Part shown: in pieces, positions 9,955 to 19,853 of the stretch
Layout of the letters: each line of letters opens with the position of its first letter
Numbering within the stretch: position 1 is the first letter of the stretch
Source of the DNA: Plantago elongata
Lineage: Eukaryota > Streptophyta > Magnoliopsida > Lamiales > Plantaginaceae
Direction: 5' to 3'
Assembly (NCBI GenBank): GCA_036897095.1
Contig: JAYMSP010001647.1
Span: 1 to 30,018, forward strand
Length of the DNA stretch: 30,018 bases
The notes under the pieces: generated by a model
Told to the model about the DNA's origin: nothing
What the model saw: only the letters and a program-made list of their open reading frames with translations
The model's database searches: none
Position numbers and translations under genes: made by a program

Positions 9955-10161
9955 CTTTCGTACAAATCAATAGTTGCCAGCAAGCTTTCATCAACCTCAT
10001 TGAAAAAAGTTGTCACGCAGAGAATGTAAGCAGCTAAACTTCAATTCAGCCCACAAACACACAACATAATTCAATACCCCATTAGCTGTCCACCTTAATG
10101 TTCATATTGTGAGACAACAACTCCAGTAAATGTTCCATATCAACAACTGGAGAGGCTGTGT

Positions 10162-13100
10162 TCAACAGGAGTTCGTCCCGCTGCCGCGCTTAAAATACTT
10201 TCTCAAAAACTTTTCTGCATAATACGGGTACTTTGAACGGATATAAGCCCGTAGACACTTCTGATAAGAGAAGTCTATCCATACGCCGTCGAGTCTCACA
10301 ACAAAGAGGCATCTTGAAGTTCGGAATTGAGGATGCCTATCAACCTTCATAATCATGGCATATTGAAGAGTTTTTAAGTTAGCACCATTATGAGAAACAG
10401 ATTTTGCATAAAATAATAGCATCAAGTGGCAAAAAACAGCTAGCTAAGAGATTTGACATGCAGCATTATTGAATGTGTAATGAGAAGCAATGATAATTCA
10501 CAATAGCTCCTTCCTCATTGTATGTGAAATAGATATTGGAGTTTACACGATTTACATTAAGAAACGTCTAAATGCATACGTGCATACTTGAATCTATAAT
10601 ATGCAAAAAATGAGTTGTATGCATTATAATGACGCACCTATTGCAGTTTGCTTATCATAAAACCACTAAATGGAGTGAAAAATACAATGTTGACTTTATA
10701 TAGAATCTGCTAGCAGCTAGCTCAAAACTTAAAGTGAGGAAACTAACCATAATCGCATCGAGCCCACATCCAATTTTATCAGAACGGTGAGGATGATGGG
10801 CAAGAAGCTTTTCAAGCACAACTTTCTCATCTTCATGGCTAAGAAACTCTCCGTCCAAATATCTGAAATATTTTAGATGCTTAGTAAAGCGATCCCATCA
10901 CTTTGAAATAGGTACAATGAAAAATCTGTTTATGCAACAACTTGACATTTTTCAAGTAGATATAGTATCATAATACTGCAACGAAACGAACTTTTACTAC
11001 ACCTTCATGAAGATTAAATCAAGTTTTACAACATTTTGACTGGCAAAACAAAGCATAAGTAACTATTACTATGATATTATCATCTAGCACTCATTCACAT
11101 ATCATCTACAATCCACATCTGTAGCAAAGCAGTAAAGCACATCTACAATATGATATTTGCTATAGTGACCTCCATTAATAACAATGACACAGAGCTATGA
11201 AATATACAGGAGAGGAAGTTAACATATGACTTCAGCCGAACACATACAATTTTACAATGCAAATAAAAGAAATTATAGAGAAGTATGTACAGCTCATAGC
11301 CAAGCTTAACAGCATTATTTCCCTCTATACATCATTCTGGAGCAGCAGCTGGACCCTTGTGTCTTCATAACATTTGATAGCCAATTTGGTTTGGCAAACA
11401 TAGTTCATACACTTGTTATCTGCCCTTTCTTCTGAGTTAACGCCATACACTTGATTAACTTAAACCATACTATTGAACCGCAATAAAACTAATAGAATAT
11501 GTAAATATTAGGTAGAATATTTAGCATATTAGTAGTCTAGTTATAATAGAGTTAGTATAGTTTAGCTATAATCTTAGTTTCCTAATCCTATTGTAACTTG
11601 TATGATATTTCGTGTATATATACACGGTGAATCAATAGAGAGAGTCAGGGACTCAATTCTCGATCTCTAACAACAACTGTTCCCACTGTATGCTAAAACT
11701 TCCAAAACACCACCAAAATGAAATAATCTCGAGATAGATGCAAGGAATATTAACCTACATTTCCTATATATCTATACTTGCAAGCTAGAGTTCGATAAGA
11801 GCCAGGAAGATTAGATTGTGGCAGCCAAAATAGTTGACTAACAACTGGTGATCCTCGTCTAGTTGGTAGCTTAACTGACATTTCCATTTCATATGGAACA
11901 ACATATAAATGGTAGTCTTGGAGCTGCTGTATCTAAGTTCCATTTTTATAGGCTTTTGGCTGCTGCTATGAGTTAATCTTGTATATTGACAAAATAATCC
12001 TAACTCAAGTTGCTGCTTGATGAGAGAATCTAATATGGACAGTATAAAAAAGATTTGGCCTCTGAACAGGTTGGAGGGACACACCACAAGTTACTATTTG
12101 AGGGACATGTGTAGGTCTGAGGTCAGGAAACTCAAATAGCATTACTTAAATTAGAAGGGTCAGATACAGCATATCTCTACCTACCTTCCACCTGTTGCTG
12201 CAGGGTGACCAAGTTTTACCCGCTTTAAGCTGTTGAGGAGCTTTTTATCTCTTACTACGTCAGAATAGTGGTAAAACGTAATCTGTGCACTCAGTTGGTG
12301 GCTCTACCACTTGGGTGAGAAAGCTAACATGTCAGAGCAGATCCATAGGGACGACTATAGCATTTCCAAGACCAGGCCAAGGCAGTAACCAGCTTGAACA
12401 GAGAGAGGTGCAACTGATGTGACAACACTATATTATACTCCCGTCCCAATCTCAATTTCCCAATTTTCATTTTTCTTTGTCTCAATCTCAACTTCTGAGA
12501 AAGTATAATCATAATTCATAGTATGCTAAACATGGTGATACTGATAAATTACCAATTGTAGTAATTTGGCAAATTTAAGAAATTAAATAATCCTAAATTC
12601 ATAATCCTATAACATCCTAGTCCACTAAGATGATGGCTAATTTATTTCAGATATATAATATATATATTATTTCAAACTCTTAGAGAAAAGATGGCACAAG
12701 TGGTAGGGCAGGATAGTAGAAAACAAGATTGAAAGATTCAAGAATAGAGTTAAACTTATTTTAAGCAAACAGTGCCAATGGACTAAATAATTGAGGAGAA
12801 TGTTGTTTTTGTTCCAACAATTACCGAGAATTGATGCACCACATCTATGAAGCACCATCATGATACTATACGAAAAACAGGTAAAACCAAAAGCATCAAA
12901 AAACTAATGCATACATTTTTTGTTTAATTATCCCTACATCTGTTTATATTTGTTTTCATGTTGTGATATAGACTCCTCATATTTCTGAATGAAGGATGTT
13001 TTGAACCTTAAAGAGCCTTGTTGACTCACTTCAAGATTCAATTCTATCCAAGACGATAACATAATAGACTAAATAGCAAATACACTTCAGTAGCATATTT

Positions 13101-14583
13101 CAACGTATTCATATTATAAAAATACAACCTGCTACAAAACAATCAGTTCTTCCCAGGCTCAAACTAATATATTTCCATTAGCATTCTCATGGGTGTTGCA
13201 CTAATGGTTGAATATTATGCATTTATGCAAGTCATGTAATCCTGAGAAGTTGGCTTATCCACATAAGAAATATAGATGCTGCTAAACCTCTGATAATTGT
13301 TTTACTGTGATGATAATTTGTAGTATAATATAAATCATACCACTCTAGCTGATTCCTCTATTCGATTTGAGAACTGCAAAAGGTTAACTTACATCATCCG
13401 AGAAAGACTCTGATAGTTAGACCATACCAAAAAGGCTAAAGCATGTAACTCATGGAAGTCTTACAGGAACTGGACACACTATACGAATAGATTAACTACA
13501 TGTAAAATTTCAGCATATGATATAGTTTGAAATACGACAGCATAATCCGGTCCTGTTTCATTCTTCCAACCCAAAGTGTAGCTAGCTGAATAGGTTAACT
13601 ACACGTAAAATTCCAGTATCTGATATAGTCTGAAGTACAACTGCATAAGGTACTATAGAGATGGTATTCTCATGACAAGTTTGGGTCCTGTTTCATGCTT
13701 CCAACCTCAAGTGTAGCTAGCTAGTACTACTACTACCCTCCAGTTTCTTTGATTCTCACAATTGCTTTAATTCATACTCCTAAGTCCTATCAATTAGTGA
13801 TGGAGAAAATGATCAAATTCAGTACGTATATTAGAGGAAATTGGAGTAGGAGAAGATAAGCCTACAAAACAGAATTACATAGGTAAAACATGTAGAGCAT
13901 CATTTATTTAAGAAATGTTCCAAAAGGCCAAAATATCATCAAGGAGAAATAACATAATAGTAACATTTTGATGGCTAAACTAGTAGCAAAAAACAATTAG
14001 AAGTTTTTTTACCAGAAGAAGAATAATATGGATATCCTGCTTGCTTCTGACTTCTGCTTAGAAGAAGTTCAGTTGAAAATTTCCAGAAGTAAATTTGAGC
14101 TTGGAAGTACTAGTTGTTTAAGCATGAGGAGCCATTACCGAACTCTTACAATCTTAGGTCTTAGCCAAAACCAGTAAGATGAAATGCTCAATATGATAAA
14201 TTATAACAAGTGCAAACTAAAGAAATTTCAAAGATAAGCTGAGACACTAAAGAACTGAGAGCATGGATTACATACTTGTCAGAGTGGAGTATATGTTTAA
14301 TCAGCCAAACAACAGGCTCAATATCGCGAAGTATCTCTGCTTCTTTAACTTGCCATTGAGGAGAATCAGTGATTCCACATTTCTGAGGTGAATCTTGATG
14401 AATAGTTGGTGAGGAATAAAGATGAGTTAGAGAAGGTGATGTTATGAGGTTAAGTGTGGAGTCTTCGGTAGCCGAGCATAACAGTCGATGGGTGATTTTC
14501 TCCAGGAGATGGTGCTGGTGGTATTGGAAGAGACGGTGGCGGAGGAGAGGCTGAGGTCGGAGGAGGGGGGCCGGAGAAGCCAT
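10162..14583 (-). CDS. DCL-family plastid protein (DUF3223)
   Basis: Model: exons 14583-14276, 10862-10748 and 10344-10162, giving 201 aa. Introns are 3,413 and 403 bp. The family founder, tomato DCL (defective chloroplasts and leaves), is a plastid protein needed for chloroplast development and 4.5S rRNA maturation. Residues 1 to about 40 (MASPAPLLRPQPLLRHRLFQ...) are rich in Leu, Arg, His and Ser and low in acid, like a chloroplast transit peptide. The conserved domain runs from about residue 80 to 195: ILRDIEPVVWLIKHILHSDK, KIGCGLDAIM, HPQFRTSRCLFVVRLDG, VDFSYQKC-like IDFSYQKCLRAYIR, and YPYYAEKFLRKYF. The junctions K103 (AA|A) and Met141|Val142 restore the domain exactly. The last acceptor is AAG rather than the more common CAG. 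The ORF continues past the first donor, so retention would add a short unrelated tail. Confidence 0.85.
11490..11672 (+). repeat. Probable solo Copia-type LTR in DCL intron 1
   Basis: The stretch starts TAATAGAATATG (compare TGTTAGAATATG) and ends CTCTAACA. It contains a TATA-like GTGTATATATACACG and a downstream AATCAATAGAGAGAG region, all typical of plant Copia LTRs in plus orientation. No primer-binding site or internal region follows. Flanking AAAAC and ACAAC could be a 5-bp target-site duplication with one mismatch. It is antisense to the host gene. Confidence 0.5.
13485..13722. repeat. Imperfect tandem duplication in DCL intron 1
   Basis: Copy 1 (13485-13587) and copy 2 (13588-13722) both begin GAATAGRTTAACTACA and end AGTGTAGCTAGCT. 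They share CATRTGATATAGT-like and GGTCCTGTTTCAT segments. Copy 2 carries about 33 extra bases in its middle (13645-13678). Confidence 0.75.
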
Positions 14584-15300
14584 GGATGGTGGTGGGATGA
14601 GTTTTAACTGTGTCTGCCACTTATTTGATAAATTGGCGCACAGATGGATAGAATGGAATACTCTTGGTCATTTTACCAGCCAATTGCAGAGCTAGAAACT
14701 AAATTGGAATTTGGGGATGGGATAAATTACAATCCGGTCAAACCTTGTCAACCTTACGGTTAGCATTGCGGCTCGAATCTTAAAGAGTCTAAGCCAGAAA
14801 CTTTGTTCGCCAGGTGCGATGTAGTTAAGTTCAAATTCAAATTTATATTTTAATAGTTTACAATTTGAGTATGAATTCGAATTTAAAACTTATACAGTTT
14901 TAAAATTGAAAATTATTTTGCGAACCTCAAACTTGCTTAGGATGATTATATTTAAATGCATCTTACATCTACAAGATAAAAGCTACATAATTTCAACTTA
15001 GATATTAAATCTAGCTACTTTATGATGTAAGTCGATTATAATTGTCGTTAAAAATACCGTTACTTCTATATATAGGGTAATAATAACCGCATTTAACTTT
15101 TATTTTGAATTATCAAGCTAATGAGTAATGGATACGAACATGTGATTTATACTTGTAAAATTTTCACTTTGAAGATTATCGTCAGCTGTTCGTAGATTTA
15201 ACTTTTAATAATTAAATATTTTATGAATAAAATAATTTAAGCTTATTGACTTCTTCAATAAAATCGGTGAGTGGTGCCATTTGCAAAAATCTTAGTTACT
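14584..15300. other. Intergenic: upstream region of the DCL gene
   Basis: DCL 5' leader and promoter lie here on the minus strand. Much of the rest (14820-15300) is AT-rich without a recognisable gene or repeat. Confidence 0.45.
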
Positions 15301-15306
15301 GTTTGA

Positions 15307-15400
15307 TATGCAATTTAAATTGGTAAAATTCAATTGAAACTGTTTATTTTGTACACGAAATAGGCAATTTAAATTGATTTTTACCAATTCAAATTGCATA
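15307..15400. repeat. Inverted repeat with 29-bp arms (MITE-like hairpin)
   Basis: The left arm 15307-15335 (TATGCAATTTAAATTGGTAA...) and right arm 15372-15400 (...TTACCAATTCAAATTGCATA) match at 27 of 29 positions in inverted orientation, with a 36-bp spacer. The transcript would fold into a long hairpin. No clear target duplication was found. Confidence 0.75.
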
Positions 15401-15511
15401 CTACTCAGACCAATCCACCACTCAATCTTATCACGGTCTTAAAAGTAAAGGAATGCTCCTTATTGTGATATCTCACCATTCAATTTAATCTCCCACAAAT
15501 TTGCCCATAAA

Positions 15512-16068
15512 GCTTCGTTTGGTTCAATCCCAGCCAGTTAAATTTTAGCAATTTCAAACCTAAAATGTGATTATAATATAGTTGATTTATTATCACCGGT
15601 TCTATTAGCTCTGTTTGTTTCGAGTCCATATCTTATCCAAAATCAATTATGACATGTAATTATTGCCACTTTACTCTTGAGTATTTATTTCAAATAAAAA
15701 CTTTTAAGTGGTCTTATTTTACGTTCTGGAACTAAAAAACACTTGATGGGAGGTAAGTTCATTCTGCATGGGGTTTCCATCCATTTGTTTTTAAGTTGGG
15801 CTCTAAAATGATGAAGTATGGCTATATTTACATTATTGAGAAATGTGTCGAACAATCTAATACGTTGATGAGTTTGATTAAATATTTAAATTTATATAAA
15901 GTTGGGTTTGATGTTATTATTGGTCATTATAGGTTTGGGTTGTGTTTTTTCCAATCCTAATTATGAACACTATGAATTGGGCTTTATTCTGAAACAAACG
16001 GATCAACAAATGTGAAATAGTGAATTAATATCGGTTAACTTTGTTAAAAAACCGAACCAAACGGAGTC
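15512..16068. mobile_element. MITE-like element with GTTTGGTTC termini and TAAA flanks
   Basis: Termini GCTTCGTTTGGTTC (15512-15525) and GAACCAAACGGAGTC (16054-16068) are inverted repeats. TAAA lies directly outside at 15508-15511 and at 16069-16072, consistent with a TAA-type target duplication as in Tourist/PIF-Harbinger MITEs. There is no coding capacity. A second TIR-bearing sequence sits inside it. Confidence 0.55.
15609..16003. mobile_element. Second MITE-like element nested in the first
   Basis: Inverted termini GCTCTGTTTGTTTCGAG (15609-15625) and CTGAAACAAACGGATC (15989-16004) face each other. Inner sequence is AT-rich and non-coding. A target duplication could not be identified, so the exact ends are uncertain. 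Confidence 0.4.
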
Positions 16069-16100
16069 TAAAAGAGTAGTGTTTCCTTTAATTTCCCCTT

Positions 16101-16176
16101 TTCCTTTTCTTCATTTCTAAAAAGATTAGTTAAGCCATTTCCTTTTCTTCATTTTTAAAAAGATTAGTTAAACCAT
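16101..16176. repeat. 38-bp tandem duplication upstream of the F-box gene
   Basis: Two adjacent copies (16101-16138, 16139-16176) of TTCCTTTTCTTCATTT followed by TAAAAAGATTAGTTAARCCAT differ at two positions. They lie about 520-595 bp before the ATG. Confidence 0.85.
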
Positions 16177-16695
16177 GTTTAGCAAAACTAGAATGTAGCT
16201 GATAGTTGATTAATTAGTTGGTAGCTGGTTATGTAGTTTTTTTTCAACAAGCTAACTTAGTTAGCTTCTTAAATCAGTTAACTTGTTTGAAAATTCGTAC
16301 GTTTATAATAATCTTTTTATTAAAATTTTTTGAAAAGTTAGTTGTAAAGGTAGGGTAAAAATTTGAGTTTTTTTAACCCGGTGACACCCCAAAAACTTGG
16401 AATTTCCTAATCACTCAATGATAAAGTATACCAATTGTATCATAATCCACCACCAGGTCTTAAATAGGGTTCACCCACCTCGTCAACCACTTACAGAAAC
16501 CTAATCCATCCATAATTTTCCGGCAAACAAACAAAAATAGGATCTTCCAACCCAATTTCCATTAATTAATCACAGTAAAATGAAATCATTACAAATCCCT
16601 GTTTAATTAATCCCAAATCCTACCCTTTTCAAATCCCTATCTCTGCATCAGGTAGATAAAACTACCAGGCAAGTACAACAAAAATCGATTCAAGA

Positions 16696-18267
16696 ATGGG
16701 TCAATCGCCTTCAATCTCAAAGCCCAGATCTCCCAAACCCTCCACCATCTTCATTTCTCCACCGGAAATGGAGCCCGACCCGGACGATTCTTGTTTCCAA
16801 GGCCAAGACTACACCTTTAACCTTCCTGACGAATGTTTGGCGTACATTTTCCACTCACTTTCCTCCGGTGATCGGAAACGGGCGTCTCTGGTTTGCCACC
16901 GGTGGCTCCGTATCGAGGGGCAGAGCCGGCATCGTCTATCTCTCAACGCCCAGTCTGATTTGTGGTCTGTAATCCCTCGCCTTTTCTCTCGTTTCGATTC
17001 TGTTACCAAGCTTGCTCTTAAATGCGACCGTAGATCTGTTTCAATTGGGGATGAGGAGCTGATTTTGATATCGACGAAGTGTGCTAACTTGACAAGATTG
17101 AAGCTTCGTGCTTGCCGTGAGCTGACTGACCAAGGTATGTCTATTTTCGCATCTAATTGTACGAGCTTGAGGAAGTTTTCGTGTGGGTCTTGTAGTTTTG
17201 GGTCTAAAGGGATGAATGCTTTGCTTGAAAATTGTGGGCTTTTGGAGGAATTGTCTGTGAAGAGGTTGCGGGGGATTACGGATGGGAATTGGGCTCCGAA
17301 GGACCCGATTGGGCCGGGGAAGGCCGTGGATGCGTTGAAGGTAGTATGTTTGAAGGATCTGTATAATGGGCAGTGTTTCGGGCCAATGATTGTGGGAGCT
17401 AAGAACTTGAGGAGTTTGAAGCTGTTTAGGTGTTCTGGGGATTGGGACAGTATTCTTGAGCTGGTTGCTGGTACTGGTATTGTGGAGGTTCATTTGGAGA
17501 GGATTCAGGTTAGTGATCTTGGGCTATCAGCTCTTTCGAAATGTGGGAATTTGGAGATACTGCATTTGGTGAAAACGCCTGAGTGCACGAATGTTGGGCT
17601 TACGGCTGTGGCAGATAAATGTAAGTTGCTTAGGAAGCTTCATATTGATGGATGGAAGACAAATAGGATTGGTGACGATGGATTGATTGCTGTTGCTACA
17701 AACTGCCCTAATTTGCAGGAGTTGGTCCTGATAGGTGTGAACCCTACGCATTTGAGTTTGGATAAGTTGGCTACAAATTGTCAGAATTTGGAGAGGTTAG
17801 CATTATGTGGGAGTGAAACTGTTGGGGATGCTGAGATATCTTGCATTGCCATGAAATGTGTTGCATTGAAGAAGTTGTGTATAAAGAGTTGTCCGGTTTC
17901 TGATCATGGGATGGAAGCGTTGGCTTGTGGGTGCCCTAATTTGGTGAAGGTGAAGGTGAAAAAGTGTAGAGGAGTGACTGCTGAAGGTGCGGATTGGTTG
18001 AGAACCAGCCGTGGTTCTGTTGCTGTGAATCTGGATGCGGTTGAGCCTGAACTGCCAGAACCAAGTGCTGGTGAACAGGAAATTGCTGGTGGTGATGTTG
18101 CAGCCAGTAATGGGGATCGAGATGTTAATTCTGCAAATAGGACTAATGGGCGGGCCGCTTCATTTAAGACGAGGTTAGGGTCCTTCTCAGGAAGGAGCTT
18201 GGTCGCAAGCACACTCAGAAAGTGGTCGAGCTTTGGCAGCAGGTCACGTAATAATCAAGGCAACTGA
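16696..18267 (+). CDS. F-box/LRR protein of the VFB/SKIP2 group
   Basis: Intronless, 523 aa. It is the substrate-recognition subunit of an SCF ubiquitin ligase. Arabidopsis VFB1-4 and SKIP2 bind ASK proteins and affect auxin-responsive growth and lateral roots. The F-box spans about residues 41-83 (FNLPDECLAYIFHSL, LVCHRWLRIEGQSRHRLSL). About a dozen leucine-rich repeats of the Cys-containing type follow to about residue 435 (LTRLKLRACRELTDQGM, LEELSVKRLRGITDGNW, LKKLCIKSCPVSDHGM). The tail (about 440-523) is polar and ends in a Ser/Arg/Lys-rich segment (TRLGSFSGRS, STLRKWSSFGSRS). The N-terminus MGQSPS fits an N-myristoylation signal. A single exon and uninterrupted frame match the family. 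The start codon is the first in frame and gives the family's MGQSPS start. Confidence 0.95.
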   Translation: MGQSPSISKPRSPKPSTIFISPPEMEPDPDDSCFQGQDYTFNLPDECLAYIFHSLSSGDRKRASLVCHRWLRIEGQSRHRLSLNAQSDLWSVIPRLFSRFDSVTKLALKCDRRSVSIGDEELILISTKCANLTRLKLRACRELTDQGMSIFASNCTSLRKFSCGSCSFGSKGMNALLENCGLLEELSVKRLRGITDGNWAPKDPIGPGKAVDALKVVCLKDLYNGQCFGPMIVGAKNLRSLKLFRCSGDWDSILELVAGTGIVEVHLERIQVSDLGLSALSKCGNLEILHLVKTPECTNVGLTAVADKCKLLRKLHIDGWKTNRIGDDGLIAVATNCPNLQELVLIGVNPTHLSLDKLATNCQNLERLALCGSETVGDAEISCIAMKCVALKKLCIKSCPVSDHGMEALACGCPNLVKVKVKKCRGVTAEGADWLRTSRGSVAVNLDAVEPELPEPSAGEQEIAGGDVAASNGDRDVNSANRTNGRAASFKTRLGSFSGRSLVASTLRKWSSFGSRSRNNQGN

Positions 18268-19488
18268 TTAGGGCTCATATTTAAAACTGTTTCAAAATGC
18301 AGTTTGGTTAGGCTTTATCTATACAATCTTGTGTCAAATGCCATTCTACAATGGTATCTCAAGATATATGATTGGCTGGTTTGTTGGAGTGATGGAGCGT
18401 AACAAGCTCAATGCATTCGTTAAATTTAACGTTATGCATGATCCTTAGGATCTGCCATAGTTTGATGACCTACTCAGAACATGATTGGTTTTATGGTTGG
18501 TAAATTATGTAATTGTTGAAACTAATTATTGGTGATGAAGATTCATGTCTGATTATTGATGTTGAATCTTCTCAATTTGTCCTATATTTGTGTGGTTATG
18601 GGGACATAATTTATGGCTCTGGCCTGATGATTATTTTTCATTCTCTTGACATTGTTGGATGAAAGTATGCATTGAGATTGGGAATTTCCTTTTAAGTTTA
18701 ATAACCTCTCAATTTCTTCAATCATATAGTACATGCTTTATCTTGTGAGCTGTTCTATATGAAGTGAAGAAGACACTGTCCTGTTTTGTGCTCAACCAGG
18801 TGTATTTAGGTGATTCTGTATTCTCGGGATGGTGGTGAGTTTTTTTTTTTTAATTGCCATTCACCAATAAATCCCGAGGTTGAGATTTTTCAATGCTTGG
18901 TGCGTTTTGGGTAATATTGCATTCTCGACTGGACGTTACTGTATTGGATTATGGTAATTGTTGTATCAAGGCTAGTTCTGTATGTTATAGGATGATACAA
19001 ATGTTAATCTAAAAGTGGATTGAATCCAAAAATTGTGTGCGTGTATTGAGAGGTTGAGCTTAAGAGCCGTATCCAGTTCAATTTTTTTCAATTATATTGA
19101 GCAAATTACAAATATATCAATACCAGATTCTGGTGTGATTTCATACCAGTATTGTCATCAGTTCTTCTGAAACTTAACTTTACCGTTTTAGATAAAACAA
19201 CTTGAATCTGGTATATGGATTGGACAAGCGTGTGTAACTATCATCACAGGTTGGTTAACAATGACTTCACAGATGAACAGGGGTGGATAAGAACGATCTG
19301 ACTGAAACCGTTTCGAATGCTGATAAAATTGCACTTAACTACAAATCAAGCCATCAACAATAGCTGAAGTGTACAGATTTTGTTGAGACGATATCAGGTG
19401 TAGAAGCAAACTCACAATTTTAGTTGAATCCTACGTATGATCACAGATTCAGTCTGTGCAGTTTACCATTACATAATCTGTACACTAT
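18268..19488. other. Intergenic: F-box 3' UTR and unannotated DNA
   Basis: The first few hundred bases are probably the F-box 3' UTR. The AATAAA at 18866 is a candidate late poly(A) signal. No gene or clear repeat is visible in the rest. Confidence 0.4.
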
Positions 19489-19589
19489 CTGGGCGGACCC
19501 ACTATATAGCAAGTGTGGGCCCAGTCGGGGTAACAAAATAAAATTTATAGTTTTATTTCGGACAAACTATATTTCTTGGTCCACCCCTC
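19489..19589. mobile_element. Short MITE-like element, about 100 bp
   Basis: Left end CTGGGCGGACCCACTATATA and right end ATTTCTTGGTCCACCCCTC form imperfect inverted repeats. The left end closely resembles the one at 4276 (GGGACGGACCTACATACA). AAATTTATAG and TTTTATTTC lie between. No certain target duplication was seen. Confidence 0.45.
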
Positions 19590-19821
19590 TTACCATAATC
19601 AAGGAATCATAGTTAGAATCAAATATTCAACCAAACAAAGAATTGCATGCAAACACATGCAGAAGTAATGGTAGCTATATTGCCAACTTCATATCTTAAA
19701 AATACAATGACATCTGTAATTGTAGATCAATCCTCCTTAAGTATCAAACTAGTGGAATTACAATTTACATACGATTAAACTGTATGTAAATTAACCTTCT
19801 TTGTTTTCCAAGCACTAGCAA

Positions 19822-19827
19822 TTTATT
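19822..19827 (-). terminator. Possible polyadenylation signal of the mannanase gene
   Basis: AATAAA on the minus strand, about 27 nt after the stop codon, so the 3' UTR could be short. There are other AT-rich options further on. Confidence 0.4.
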
Positions 19828-19853
19828 GGCATATATCTTAGTATGCTTTAATT

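Larger units (their letters stand above)
10863..14275 (-). other. Large first intron of the DCL-family gene
   Basis: 3.4 kb in a gene whose coding sequence is 606 nt. It holds a probable solo LTR (11490-11672), a partial tandem duplication (13485-13722), and a possible Stowaway-like terminus near 12433 (TACTCCCGTCCCAATC). Several ORFs in it look like chance. The splice sites at both ends fit the consensus and the phase, so the size is most likely real and due to insertions. Confidence 0.7.

Noticed and set aside
12433..12500. Stowaway-like terminus (TACTCCCGTCCCAATC)
   Set aside because: Only one end is visible and no complementary terminus or TA-flanked partner was found, so no element is called.
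17041..18212. Long minus-strand ORFs (150 and 102 codons) within the F-box gene
   Set aside because: They are antisense to a clearly coding, conserved F-box/LRR frame, and their composition reflects codon bias of that frame.
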